Origin: CADEEV01 sp032127875 | GTDB taxonomy: Bacteria; Acidobacteriota; Vicinamibacteria; Fen-336 | Assembly: GCA_032127875.1 (NCBI GenBank) | Contig: JAQBHI010000051.1 | Location: 1 to 64,000, forward strand | Direction of reading: 5' to 3' | Length of the DNA: 64,000 bases | In this document: in pieces, positions 16,132-25,174 of the stretch | How positions within the stretch are numbered: position 1 is the first letter of the stretch | Layout: each line of letters starts with the position of its first letter | Made by a program: the position numbers and the translations under genes | The notes under the pieces: generated by a model | The model's input: only the letters and a program-made list of their open reading frames with translations | Told to the model about the DNA's origin: nothing | Database searches by the model: none

Positions 16132-18209
16132 GCGATGTCAGGGAGAAGACCAGGCGGCGGCTTGCGAGCGAGCTAGCCCTCGCTTCCTTTGTCGTGCTAT
16201 TCCAGGAGCTGGCACTGATCCGCTGGCTGCCGGGACAGGTACGGGTTCTCGCGTACTACCCGAACCTGATCCTGCTGAGCGCGTTTTTTGGGCTGGGGCT
16301 TGGTTGCCTCATGGCCGCGCGTCGCTCGGCACTGCCGGCGTGGCCGTGGCTGTTGCTGGCAACGACTGCGGCGGCGGTCGGGCTCTCCCGCGTCATCTTC
16401 ACGCAGAGCTCCGCCAGCGAGCACCTTTTCTTGCTTTACTACGATCTGCCCCGCGACGCACCCGTCGTTTCCGACGTTCGCCTTCCGATCGTGGCCTTCT
16501 TCTTGCTCACGGCTGCGCTCTTCGTGCCGCTCGGGCAGTTCGTCGCGCAACGGCTGCAGGAATTCGGGCGCCGGGGCGTGCCGCTCTCGGGCTACGCGTG
16601 GGATCTTGCCGGCTCGCTTCTGGGAGTCACGACCTTTGCCGCGCTCGGCTTCAGCGGCGCCTTCCCGTGGCTGTGGTTCGCGCTGTTCCTTGGGCCCGGT
16701 TTGTGGCTCGTGGGCGGCGGCTCAGGCCGTCGCCTCGCGCACGTCGCCGCTGCCCTTGCCGTGATCTTCGTGGTGACCCGCGGCGAAAAGGCGCAGGTCT
16801 ACAGCCCGTACTACGCGATCAGTGCCGCCGCCCAGGGCAGCGGCGGCCTCGCCGTCCTCACGAACGGCTCGTTGCACCAGATTGCGCTACCGCTCTCGCG
16901 CACGGTTGTCGGGCCGGTCGACGAACAGTTGGCGCACATTCGCGAGGGCTACCACATTCCCTACCGGCTCATGGCGCAGCCACCACGTCGCGCCCTGGTG
17001 GTCGGCGCCGGCACAGGCAACGACGTGGCCGTGCTCCTCGACGAGGGCGCCGAGCATGTGGACGCCGTGGAGATCGACCCGGCGATCCTCGAGCTGGGTC
17101 GCAAACGACACCCGGAGCATCCCTACGACTCGCCCCGGGTGCGGGCCGTGAACACCGACGCGCGCTCGTTCCTGAACGACACGACCGAACGCTACGACCT
17201 GATCGTATTTGGCACGCTCGACTCGATGACCCGGCTGTCGGCGCTGTCGAGCGTCCGCCTCGACAACTTCGTGTACACAGTGGATTGCCTGCGCGCGGCG
17301 CGACGTCGCCTCACAGCGGATGGCGGCGTCGCGCTGTACTTCATGGCCGGCACGCCGTACATCGATGCTCGGCTGGCCGGGATGGTGACCCAGGCCTTCG
17401 AGGAGGTGCCGCTCCGCTCCTTCGAGTTCTACACTCTGTTCAATCGCATCTACATGGCGGGCCCCGCCTTCGCGCAGCGCGACGGCGAGGCGCGCCGCGC
17501 CGCGGCGCCGGCCTTCCTGAAGCAACTCGCGAACCTGGAGCTTCCCACCGACGACTGGCCCTACCTCTACCTGGCCACGCGCGGCGTCAGCAGTTTCTAC
17601 CTGAGCCTCGCCGGGGTCTTCGCCTTGCTCTGTGGGCTGGCGGTTGCGCTCGTCTCGCCGGTCATGCGCTCGAGCTTCTCGGGCCCGGGTGGTGTGGACG
17701 GGCCGATGTTCCTGTTCGGGGCGGGCTTCTTGTTGCTCGAGACGCGGGCCGTGACGGACATGGGGCTGCTCTGGGGTTCGACCTGGCTCACGAGCGCCGT
17801 GGTCTTCGCCTCGATCCTGGCGATGCTGCTGCTGGCGACCCTGCTGGCCGCAGCGCGCAAGCTTGCCGCTGGCATCAGCATGGCGGGCGTGATCGTTTCG
17901 CTGCTCGTGGCCTATGCGATTCCCACGGAGCGGCTGCTGGGTTCGGATGTCGCGCTCAAGCTGGCGCTCTCGGTCTTGTTCATCGGCACGCCGATCTTTT
18001 TCGCGGGGCTCAGCTTTGCGGCCCTGTTCCGCGACCGGGGCGAAGCCGATCGGGCCTTCGGCTGGAACCTGCTGGGTGCCGTGGCCGGTGGCCTGCTGGA
18101 GCTGCTGTCGATGGCGATTGGCCTGAAGGCGCTGCTGCTGGTGGCTCTCGCGGCCTACCTGCTCGCGGCGCTGCTCTGGCTGCGTTCCCTGCGCGCCGAT
18201 GCCGCCTGA
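16128..18209 (+). CDS. Membrane-fused spermidine-synthase-like protein
   Basis: 693 residues. About six N-terminal membrane helices (residues ~12-220), a soluble SAM-type Rossmann domain (~270-460) and about seven C-terminal helices. The Rossmann core resembles aminopropyltransferases: ALVVGAGTGNDVAVLL, AVEIDPAILELGRKRHP, PRVRAVNTDARSFL. Where spermidine synthases have a D-x-x-D-P active-site loop, this protein reads FGTLDSMTR, so the first catalytic Asp is replaced by Gly. It may therefore be a non-canonical synthase, a methyltransferase-like enzyme or a sensor. GTG start overlaps the potC stop by 4 nt, implying a role tied to polyamine uptake. Fused membrane spermidine-synthase-like proteins are known from other bacteria but their chemistry is poorly defined. 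Confidence 0.8.
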   Translation: MSDVREKTRRRLASELALASFVVLFQELALIRWLPGQVRVLAYYPNLILLSAFFGLGLGCLMAARRSALPAWPWLLLATTAAAVGLSRVIFTQSSASEHLFLLYYDLPRDAPVVSDVRLPIVAFFLLTAALFVPLGQFVAQRLQEFGRRGVPLSGYAWDLAGSLLGVTTFAALGFSGAFPWLWFALFLGPGLWLVGGGSGRRLAHVAAALAVIFVVTRGEKAQVYSPYYAISAAAQGSGGLAVLTNGSLHQIALPLSRTVVGPVDEQLAHIREGYHIPYRLMAQPPRRALVVGAGTGNDVAVLLDEGAEHVDAVEIDPAILELGRKRHPEHPYDSPRVRAVNTDARSFLNDTTERYDLIVFGTLDSMTRLSALSSVRLDNFVYTVDCLRAARRRLTADGGVALYFMAGTPYIDARLAGMVTQAFEEVPLRSFEFYTLFNRIYMAGPAFAQRDGEARRAAAPAFLKQLANLELPTDDWPYLYLATRGVSSFYLSLAGVFALLCGLAVALVSPVMRSSFSGPGGVDGPMFLFGAGFLLLETRAVTDMGLLWGSTWLTSAVVFASILAMLLLATLLAAARKLAAGISMAGVIVSLLVAYAIPTERLLGSDVALKLALSVLFIGTPIFFAGLSFAALFRDRGEADRAFGWNLLGAVAGGLLELLSMAIGLKALLLVALAAYLLAALLWLRSLRADAA

Positions 18210-18211
18210 GT

Positions 18212-19069
18212 TCAGCGGTGAGCGACGAGCGTGCGCGGGATCGACTGCAGGTCGGGCAGGATCTCGTCGAGCGTGAAGCCAGCGTGTTGAGCTAGCCGGA
18301 CGATTTCATCGGCCATGCCCTGGCCGAGCTCCAGCAGCAGGTAGCCGCCGGGCGTGAGCCGCGCGTGCGCCGCGGGGATCAACCGGCGATAGACCGCGTA
18401 GGCATCGCCCGGGGGGAAGAGCGCCAGCGAGGGCTCGTGGTCGCGAACCTCCGGCGCGAGGCTCGGCGCGAGGGCTGGGTCGAGATACGGCGGGTTGCTG
18501 GCGATCAGCTCGAAGCGCCGCCCGCCCACAGGGGCGAGCAGATCGCCCTGGTGAAAGCGCACGCCGGCGGAGAGACCCAGCCGCGCGGCGTTGTCGCGAG
18601 CCACGCTGAGCGCCGCGGCCGATACGTCGGTGGCATGGATCTCGGCTGTCGGCAATTCCGCGGCCAGAGACAGGGCGATGCAACCGGAGCCCGTGCCGAC
18701 GTCGACGACCACGGGGTGCTCGAGGTCCCGCAGCCGCGCCAGAGCCGCCTCGACCAGGATCTCCGTTTCGGGCCGGGGGATGAGGACATCGGGTGTGACG
18801 CGGAACTGGAGACGCCAGAAGGCCTGCGTCCCGAGCAGGTGCTGCAGCGGCCGGCGCTTCGCGCGCTCGGCCACGAGCGCCTCGAAGCGGGCGAGCGCCT
18901 CCAGCGAAATCGAGGCACGGGCTGAAGTGGCGAGCGTCGCGCGGTCCCAGCCGAGCACGTGGCGCAACAAGCGCTCGGCATCGAGGCCAGCATCGGGCAC
19001 ACTCGCGTGCGCCAGGCGGGCCTGGGCCTGGGTCAGGGCAGCGGCGACGGTGGGGGAGATTTCGGGCAC
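18212..19069 (-). CDS. prmC: Release factor glutamine N5-methyltransferase
   Basis: 285 residues. Methylates the Gln of the GGQ motif in class I release factors. Seen: the N-terminal helical domain, LIPRPETEILVEAAL, the SAM-binding VVDVGTGSGCIALSLA, and the glutamine-binding SNPPY. It lies 24 nt downstream of prfA, its substrate gene, in the same direction, the usual prfA-prmC arrangement. It is convergent with the spermidine-synthase-like gene, 2 nt between stops. Confidence 0.97.
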   Translation of the reverse strand: MPEISPTVAAALTQAQARLAHASVPDAGLDAERLLRHVLGWDRATLATSARASISLEALARFEALVAERAKRRPLQHLLGTQAFWRLQFRVTPDVLIPRPETEILVEAALARLRDLEHPVVVDVGTGSGCIALSLAAELPTAEIHATDVSAAALSVARDNAARLGLSAGVRFHQGDLLAPVGGRRFELIASNPPYLDPALAPSLAPEVRDHEPSLALFPPGDAYAVYRRLIPAAHARLTPGGYLLLELGQGMADEIVRLAQHAGFTLDEILPDLQSIPRTLVAHR

Positions 19070-19093
19070 GTGTGGCGGATTGGCCGCCGCAAT

Positions 19094-20173
19094 CTAGGCC
19101 GACTGCTTGAGCTTCTCAGCCTGGTAGTGCGCGATCAGGCTCTGGACGATCTCCTCGAGATCGCCGTCGAGGATGTCCTGCAGCCGGTGCAGGGTGAGGC
19201 CGATGCGGTGGTCGCTGACGCGCGCCTGCTGGAAGTTGTAGGTGCGGATCTTTTCGCTGCGGTCGCCGCTGCCCACCTGGCTCTTGCGGTCGCTCGCGAT
19301 CGCCCGCTGCTGCTCCTCGAGTGCCACCTCGTAGAGACGTGAGCGCAGCACCTTCATCGCCTTCTCGCGGTTCTTGATCTGGCTCTTTTCGTCCTGGCAG
19401 GAGACCACGGTGTTCGTCGGGAGGTGGGTGATGCGCACCGCCGAGTAGGTGGTGTTGACGCTCTGGCCGCCAGGTCCCGACGAGCAGAAGGTGTCGATAC
19501 GCAGGTCCTTGGCGTCGACCTTCACGTCCACGTCCTCTGCCTCGGGCAGCACTGCCACCGTGATGGCCGAGGTGTGGATCCGGCCCGAGGCCTCGGTCGC
19601 AGGCACGCGTTGAACGCGGTGCACGCCGCTCTCGTAGCGCAGCTTCGAGTAGACGCGGGCGCCCTCGATCATCGCGATCACTTCCTTGAGTCCGCCCTGG
19701 CCGGTGCGGTTCGTCGAGACCACGTCGATCTTCCAGCCCTGCCGCTCGGCGTAGCGCGAGTACATGCGGAATACGTCGGCGGCGAACAGCGCCGCCTCAT
19801 CGCCGCCGGTGCCGGCACGGATCTCGAGCAGCACGTTCTTCTCGTCGTTCGGGTCGCGCGGAATCAGCAGCAGGGGGATCTCGGCGTCGAGGGCGTCGCG
19901 CTTCGCCTCGAGGGCGCGGACCTCTTCGTGCGCCATCTCGCGCAACTCCGGGTCGGCTTCGGCCCGCGCCATTTCCTGGACCTTGCTGATCTCGCCCAAG
20001 GCACCCTTGTAGGCGCGGTAGCGCTCGACGACAAGCGAGATCTCCTTGGATTCCTTGGCGAGTTTCTGGTACGCCGCTTGGTCCTGGACGACGGCCGGGT
20101 TGGACATCTGGCCTTCGACGACAGCGTAGCGGGCCTCGATGTCCTTCAGCTTCTGGAATGTGATCGCGTCCAT
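19094..20173 (-). CDS. prfA: Peptide chain release factor 1
   Basis: 359 residues. Recognises UAA and UAG and triggers peptide release. The stop-codon recognition motif is PAT (QRVPATEASGRIHTSA), which marks RF1 rather than RF2, and the catalytic GGQ is in SSGPGGQSVNTTYSAV. The ATG at 20171-20173 (MDAITFQKL) is preferred; a TTG two codons upstream is possible. The upstream region to rpmE is occupied by the 78-bp hairpin repeat array, so prfA is either read through the repeats or driven by a promoter inside them. Confidence 0.97.
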   Translation of the reverse strand: MDAITFQKLKDIEARYAVVEGQMSNPAVVQDQAAYQKLAKESKEISLVVERYRAYKGALGEISKVQEMARAEADPELREMAHEEVRALEAKRDALDAEIPLLLIPRDPNDEKNVLLEIRAGTGGDEAALFAADVFRMYSRYAERQGWKIDVVSTNRTGQGGLKEVIAMIEGARVYSKLRYESGVHRVQRVPATEASGRIHTSAITVAVLPEAEDVDVKVDAKDLRIDTFCSSGPGGQSVNTTYSAVRITHLPTNTVVSCQDEKSQIKNREKAMKVLRSRLYEVALEEQQRAIASDRKSQVGSGDRSEKIRTYNFQQARVSDHRIGLTLHRLQDILDGDLEEIVQSLIAHYQAEKLKQSA

Positions 20174-20224
20174 TACCAATGCCGGGGGGTAACTGTCAAC
20201 GACGCACCCCCCGGGCCCCCCATA

Positions 20225-20500
20225 CCGCTACGCGGCGGAGTGAATCCGCCGCTCCGCTGCCCGGAGCCCTCGAGCAGCGACGCGGCCCCCAAGCTCCCCG
20301 CGCCGCTACGCGGCGGAGTGAATCCGCCGCTCCGCTGCCAGGAAGCCTCGAGCAACGGCGCGGCCCGCAAGCTCCCCGTGGCGCCACGCGGCGGAGTGAA
20401 TCCGCCGCTCCGCTGCCAGGGACCCTCGAGCAGCGACGCGGCCCCCAAGCTCCGCGTGCCGTTACGCGGCGGAGCGAATCCGCCGCTCCGCTGCTCTCGG
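20225..20500. repeat. Four-copy 78-bp tandem repeat with internal hairpin
   Basis: Copies begin at 20225, 20303, 20381 and 20459, an exact 78-bp period; the fourth is truncated. Each copy contains a perfect hairpin, stem GCGGCGGA, 5-nt loop GTGAA (GCGAA in copy 4), stem TCCGCCGC, at 20232-20252, 20310-20330, 20388-20408 and 20466-20486. The segment between hairpins (CCTCGAGCA, GGCCCCCAAGCTCC) varies slightly. It fills the rpmE-prfA intergenic space, so it would be transcribed as four consecutive stem-loops ahead of prfA if rpmE and prfA are co-transcribed. A single related element lies near 34.56 kb. Confidence 0.95.
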
Positions 20501-20514
20501 CCGAGAGCCATGGC

Positions 20515-20745
20515 TCAGGCCTGAGGGGCGGCGGGCTTGTCCGTGGTCTTGCGGAACTTGCGATTGAAGCGCTCGATGCGGCCGGCCGAGTCGATCAGCT
20601 TCTGGGTGCCCGTGAAGAAGGGATGGCAACTCGAGCAGATCTCGAGGCGCAGCTCTTCGCCCTTGGTGGACCGCGTCGTCCAGGTCGCGCCGCAGGCGCA
20701 GTGGACGTTGACCGTCTTGTATTCCGGATGGATGGCAGCCTTCAT
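20515..20745 (-). CDS. rpmE: 50S ribosomal protein L31, zinc-binding form
   Basis: 76 residues. Cys16, Cys18, Cys37 and Cys40 (CACG and CSSCHPFFTG) match exactly the zinc ligands of the C+ form of L31. Start ATG at 20743-20745 (MKAAIHPEYK) is the canonical N-terminus and is preceded by GGGGAGCGAG; a longer upstream extension is not expected. It follows rho by 91 nt with its own promoter-like sequence, and precedes the hairpin array and prfA. Confidence 0.97.
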   Translation of the reverse strand: MKAAIHPEYKTVNVHCACGATWTTRSTKGEELRLEICSSCHPFFTGTQKLIDSAGRIERFNRKFRKTTDKPAAPQA

Positions 20746-20787
20746 CTCGCTCCCCGTACAGGCGATCCTCGCCGATCGCAAACCCAC

Positions 20788-20816
20788 ATTCTAGCGTAGC
20801 GCCGCAAGCGCGGCAA
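20788..20816 (-). promoter_or_regulatory. rpmE promoter (TTGCCG-17-TAGAAT)
   Basis: On the minus strand TTGCCG (20811-20816) is followed after 17 nt by TAGAAT (20788-20793), a good sigma-70-type match, about 40 nt upstream of the rpmE start. This is the best promoter with both hexamers seen in the window. Confidence 0.55.
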
Positions 20817-20836
20817 ATCGCCGGGCCGGCAGGGGG

Positions 20837-22111
<1,275 letters not shown>

Positions 22112-22124
22112 CACGCTGCTCCTC

Positions 22125-22700
22125 TCACGCCCCGTGGGCGAGAGCCGTGGCCCTCACCGTCTTCCAAAGCTCGCCCATGCCCGCTTTCGTCTCGGCGCTG
22201 ACCGCGAAGACCGCTTTCGCGTTCTTCCCCAGACCTGCCTCCAGCGCCCGCCGCCTCCTCGCGACCTCGCCGCGCCCCAGCTTGTCGGCCTTGGTGGCCG
22301 CCAGGACGTAGGGCAACTGGTTGTCATCGAGAAAGGCGCGCATCGTGAGGTCGCCCTCCATCGGCTCGTGGCGCAGGTCCACGAGCAACACGCACAGCGC
22401 CAGGCTCTGCCGTCCCACCAGATACGAAACTGCCAGCGATTCCCATTCGCGCCGCATCAACTCGGGCACCTTTGCGTAGCCGTATCCCGGCAAGTCCGCC
22501 AGGTAAAGTTCGTTCCCAACCCGGAAGAAATTCACGAAGCGGGTGCGCCCCGGCGTCGCCGAAACCCTGGCCAGCCCCCGAATGCCCGCGAGGGCGTTCA
22601 GGAGGCTGCTCTTGCCCACGTTCGAGCGGCCCACGAAAGCCACTTCCGGCAAGCCGTCCCCGGGGAACTGCGCCGGCTTCGCGGCGCTCCCGGTGAACAC
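22125..22700 (-). CDS. engB: Ribosome-biogenesis GTPase EngB/YsxC
   Basis: About 191 residues. Small TRAFAC GTPase needed for large-subunit assembly. Visible: G1 GRSNVGKSS, G2 TPGRT, G3 DLPGYGYA, G4 TKAD, and the typical AQFPGDGLPEVAFVGRSN lead-in. No ATG is available: the nearest in-frame starts are GTG at 22698-22700 or CTG at 22710-22712, the latter overlapping the lon TGA. Alignment by eye to Bacillus YsxC suggests the protein may begin a few residues before the GTG, so the CTG remains possible. Co-directional with lon and rho. Confidence 0.93.
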   Translation of the reverse strand: MFTGSAAKPAQFPGDGLPEVAFVGRSNVGKSSLLNALAGIRGLARVSATPGRTRFVNFFRVGNELYLADLPGYGYAKVPELMRREWESLAVSYLVGRQSLALCVLLVDLRHEPMEGDLTMRAFLDDNQLPYVLAATKADKLGRGEVARRRRALEAGLGKNAKAVFAVSAETKAGMGELWKTVRATALAHGA

Positions 22701-22708
22701 GACCTCGG

Positions 22709-25120
22709 TCAGTGGGTCATCCCATCCTGCACGGGACCCGGTTCCTCGGCCGACACCGCGACCTCGGGCTGGGCCGGGGCGTCGGGCGGGACCAGGGCGA
22801 TCTTCAGCACCTCGTCGATGTGCTCGGCGAGGATCACCTCCATCGCCTCGATCACGGCCTGGGGCACGTCGGCCAGGTCCTTTTCGTTTTCGCGGGGCAG
22901 GATGATCGTCGTGACGCCGATGCGGTGGGCCGCGAGCAGCTTCTCCTTTACGCCGCCAATCGGCAGCACCTTGCCGCGTAGCGTGATCTCGCCGGTCATC
23001 GCCACGTCGCGCCGCACCGGCCTGTGCGAGAGCGCCGACACCAGTGCGGTGCAGATGGTGATGCCCGCGGACGGGCCGTCCTTCGGGATCGCCCCCTCGG
23101 GCACGTGGATATGGATGTCGAGGCGGCGGTTGAAGTCTCTCGGGATGCCGTAAAGCTCGGCTCGCGAGCGCACGAACGAGAGCGCGGCATGCGCCGATTC
23201 CTGCATCACGTCGCCGAGCTTGCCGGTCAGGCGCAGGGCGCCCTTGCCGGGCATCAGCGTGACCTCGATCGGCAGGATCTCGCCGCCGACCTCGGTCCAG
23301 GCGAGGCCCGTGGCCGTCCCGATCTCGTTGCGCTCTTCCTGGCGCGCGGCGCGGTAGCGAGGGATGCCGAGATATTCCGAGAGGTTCTCGGCCGTCACTG
23401 CGGCGCTCCACTCCTTGCCCTCGAGCACCACCTTGCGCGCGGCCTTGCGGCAGATCGTCGAGATCTCGCGCTCCAGGTTGCGCACCCCGGCTTCGCGGGT
23501 GTAGCGGCGGATCAACTCGCGCAGCGCTTCGTCGGCGATCGTGAGATTCGCCTTGGTCAGGCCGTTGGACTTGACCTGTTTGGCGATCAGGTGGCGCTTC
23601 GCGATCTCGACCTTCTCGGGCTCGGTGTAGCCGGGCAGGCGGATCACCTCCAGGCGGTCGTGCAGCGCCTGTGGGATGGTGTGGAGCACGTTGGCCGTGG
23701 CGATGAAGAACACCGACGACAAGTCGAATTCGACGTCGAGGTAGTGGTCGGTGAAGCTGTGGTTCTGCTCGGGGTCCAGCACCTCGAGCAGCGCCGCCGA
23801 GGGGTCGCCGCGGAAGTCCATCGACATCTTGTCCACTTCGTCGAGCAGGAACACCGGGTTCCGGCTGCCGGCCTTCTTCATCATCTGGATGATCTGGCCG
23901 GGGAAGGCGCCGATATAGGTGCGGCGATGCCCGCGGACCTCGGCCTCGTCGCGCACGCCGCCCAGCGACAGCCGCACGAACTTGCGGTTGGTGCAGCGCG
24001 CGATCGACTTGGCGAGCGAGGTCTTGCCGACGCCGGGCGGGCCGACGAAGCACAGGATCGGACCCTTCGGGTTGTTGACGAGCTGGCGCACGGCGAGGAA
24101 CTCGACGATGCGCTCCTTCACCTTCTCGAGGCCGTAGTGGTCGTCGTTCAGGATCTTCTCGGCGGCCTTCAGGTCCTTGCGCTCCCGGGTTTTCTTCTGC
24201 CACGGCACCGCGATCAGCCAGTCGAGGTAGTTGCGCGAGACCGTCGCCTCGGCGGACATCGGGGGCATCGACTCGAGCCGCTTCAGCTCCTGGAGCGCCT
24301 TCTCCTCGGCATCCTTGCTCATGCGCGAGAGTTCGATCTTGTGGCGCAGCTCCTCGATCTCGGACAGGCGATCGTCCTTCCGGCCCAGCTCCTTCTGGAT
24401 CGCCTTCATCTTCTCGTTGAGGTAGTACTCCTTCTGCGCACGCTCCATCTGCTTCTTGACGCGGCCCTGGATCCGCTTGTCGACCTGCAGCTTGTCCACC
24501 TCGCCCTCGAGGATCGCGGCGATGCGGTTGAGACGCTCCAGCGGCGAGAAGATCTCGAGCAGGTTCTGCTTTTGCTCGACCGGCAGCACCAGGTGCGAGG
24601 AGATCGTGTCGGCCAGCTTGCCGGGGTCCTCGACCCGCACCGCGGCCAGCATCGCATCGTAGTGCAGGTTGTTCGAGAGCTTCACGTACTGCTCGAACAT
24701 GCCGATCACCCTGGACATCACGGCTTCGACGCCGCCGGCCTCCTCGGCCTGGCGCGGGATCAGCTTCACCACCACCTTGAGAAAGCCCTGTTCTTCCTTG
24801 AACTCGAGGGCGCGCCCGCGATCGACACCCTCCACGAGCACCTTCACGTTGCCGTCTGGCAGCTTCAGGCTCTGGACGATGTTGCAGATCGTGCCGAGCG
24901 TGAAGATCTCCTCAGGGGTCGGGTTGTCGTGGGTCGCGTCGTGCTGCGCCGAGAGGAAGATCCGCTTGCCCTTGACGAGCGCGTAATCGAGCGCCTTGAT
25001 CGAGCTGGGCCGCCCGATCACGAAGGGGATCATCATGTGCGGGAACACGACGACGTCCCGCAGCGGGACCATCGGCAGCGTTTCGATCACGTCGATCTTG
25101 TCCCTTTCACGGCCAAACAT
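22709..25120 (-). CDS. lon: ATP-dependent Lon protease
   Basis: 803 residues. Degrades misfolded and regulatory proteins in the cytoplasm. N-terminal substrate-binding domain from LPMVPLRDVVVFPHM, AAA+ Walker A FVGPPGVGKTSLAKSI, LDEVDKM Walker B, sensor and C-terminal serine peptidase domain with catalytic Ser684 in PKDGPSAGI and Lys727 in GGVKEKLLAAH. Length is typical. It follows clpX by 54 nt and precedes engB, giving the clpP-clpX-lon-engB order common in delta-type and Acidobacteria-type genomes. Confidence 0.98.
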   Translation of the reverse strand: MFGRERDKIDVIETLPMVPLRDVVVFPHMMIPFVIGRPSSIKALDYALVKGKRIFLSAQHDATHDNPTPEEIFTLGTICNIVQSLKLPDGNVKVLVEGVDRGRALEFKEEQGFLKVVVKLIPRQAEEAGGVEAVMSRVIGMFEQYVKLSNNLHYDAMLAAVRVEDPGKLADTISSHLVLPVEQKQNLLEIFSPLERLNRIAAILEGEVDKLQVDKRIQGRVKKQMERAQKEYYLNEKMKAIQKELGRKDDRLSEIEELRHKIELSRMSKDAEEKALQELKRLESMPPMSAEATVSRNYLDWLIAVPWQKKTRERKDLKAAEKILNDDHYGLEKVKERIVEFLAVRQLVNNPKGPILCFVGPPGVGKTSLAKSIARCTNRKFVRLSLGGVRDEAEVRGHRRTYIGAFPGQIIQMMKKAGSRNPVFLLDEVDKMSMDFRGDPSAALLEVLDPEQNHSFTDHYLDVEFDLSSVFFIATANVLHTIPQALHDRLEVIRLPGYTEPEKVEIAKRHLIAKQVKSNGLTKANLTIADEALRELIRRYTREAGVRNLEREISTICRKAARKVVLEGKEWSAAVTAENLSEYLGIPRYRAARQEERNEIGTATGLAWTEVGGEILPIEVTLMPGKGALRLTGKLGDVMQESAHAALSFVRSRAELYGIPRDFNRRLDIHIHVPEGAIPKDGPSAGITICTALVSALSHRPVRRDVAMTGEITLRGKVLPIGGVKEKLLAAHRIGVTTIILPRENEKDLADVPQAVIEAMEVILAEHIDEVLKIALVPPDAPAQPEVAVSAEEPGPVQDGMTH

Positions 25121-25174
25121 GCTTCCTATTATCGCCGCAGATGGCAGTTCTACGAGAACCGCCGTGGTGGCCGC

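Noticed and set aside
20225..20500. CRISPR array
   Set aside because: The segments between hairpins are near-identical, not unique spacers, and the unit length and structure do not fit; no cas genes are present.
20179..20524. Tandem repeat read as a 26-residue repeat protein
   Set aside because: The 78-bp period is a multiple of three so frames stay open, but the hairpin is the conserved feature, and the frames begin inside prfA or in spacer without a ribosome-binding site.
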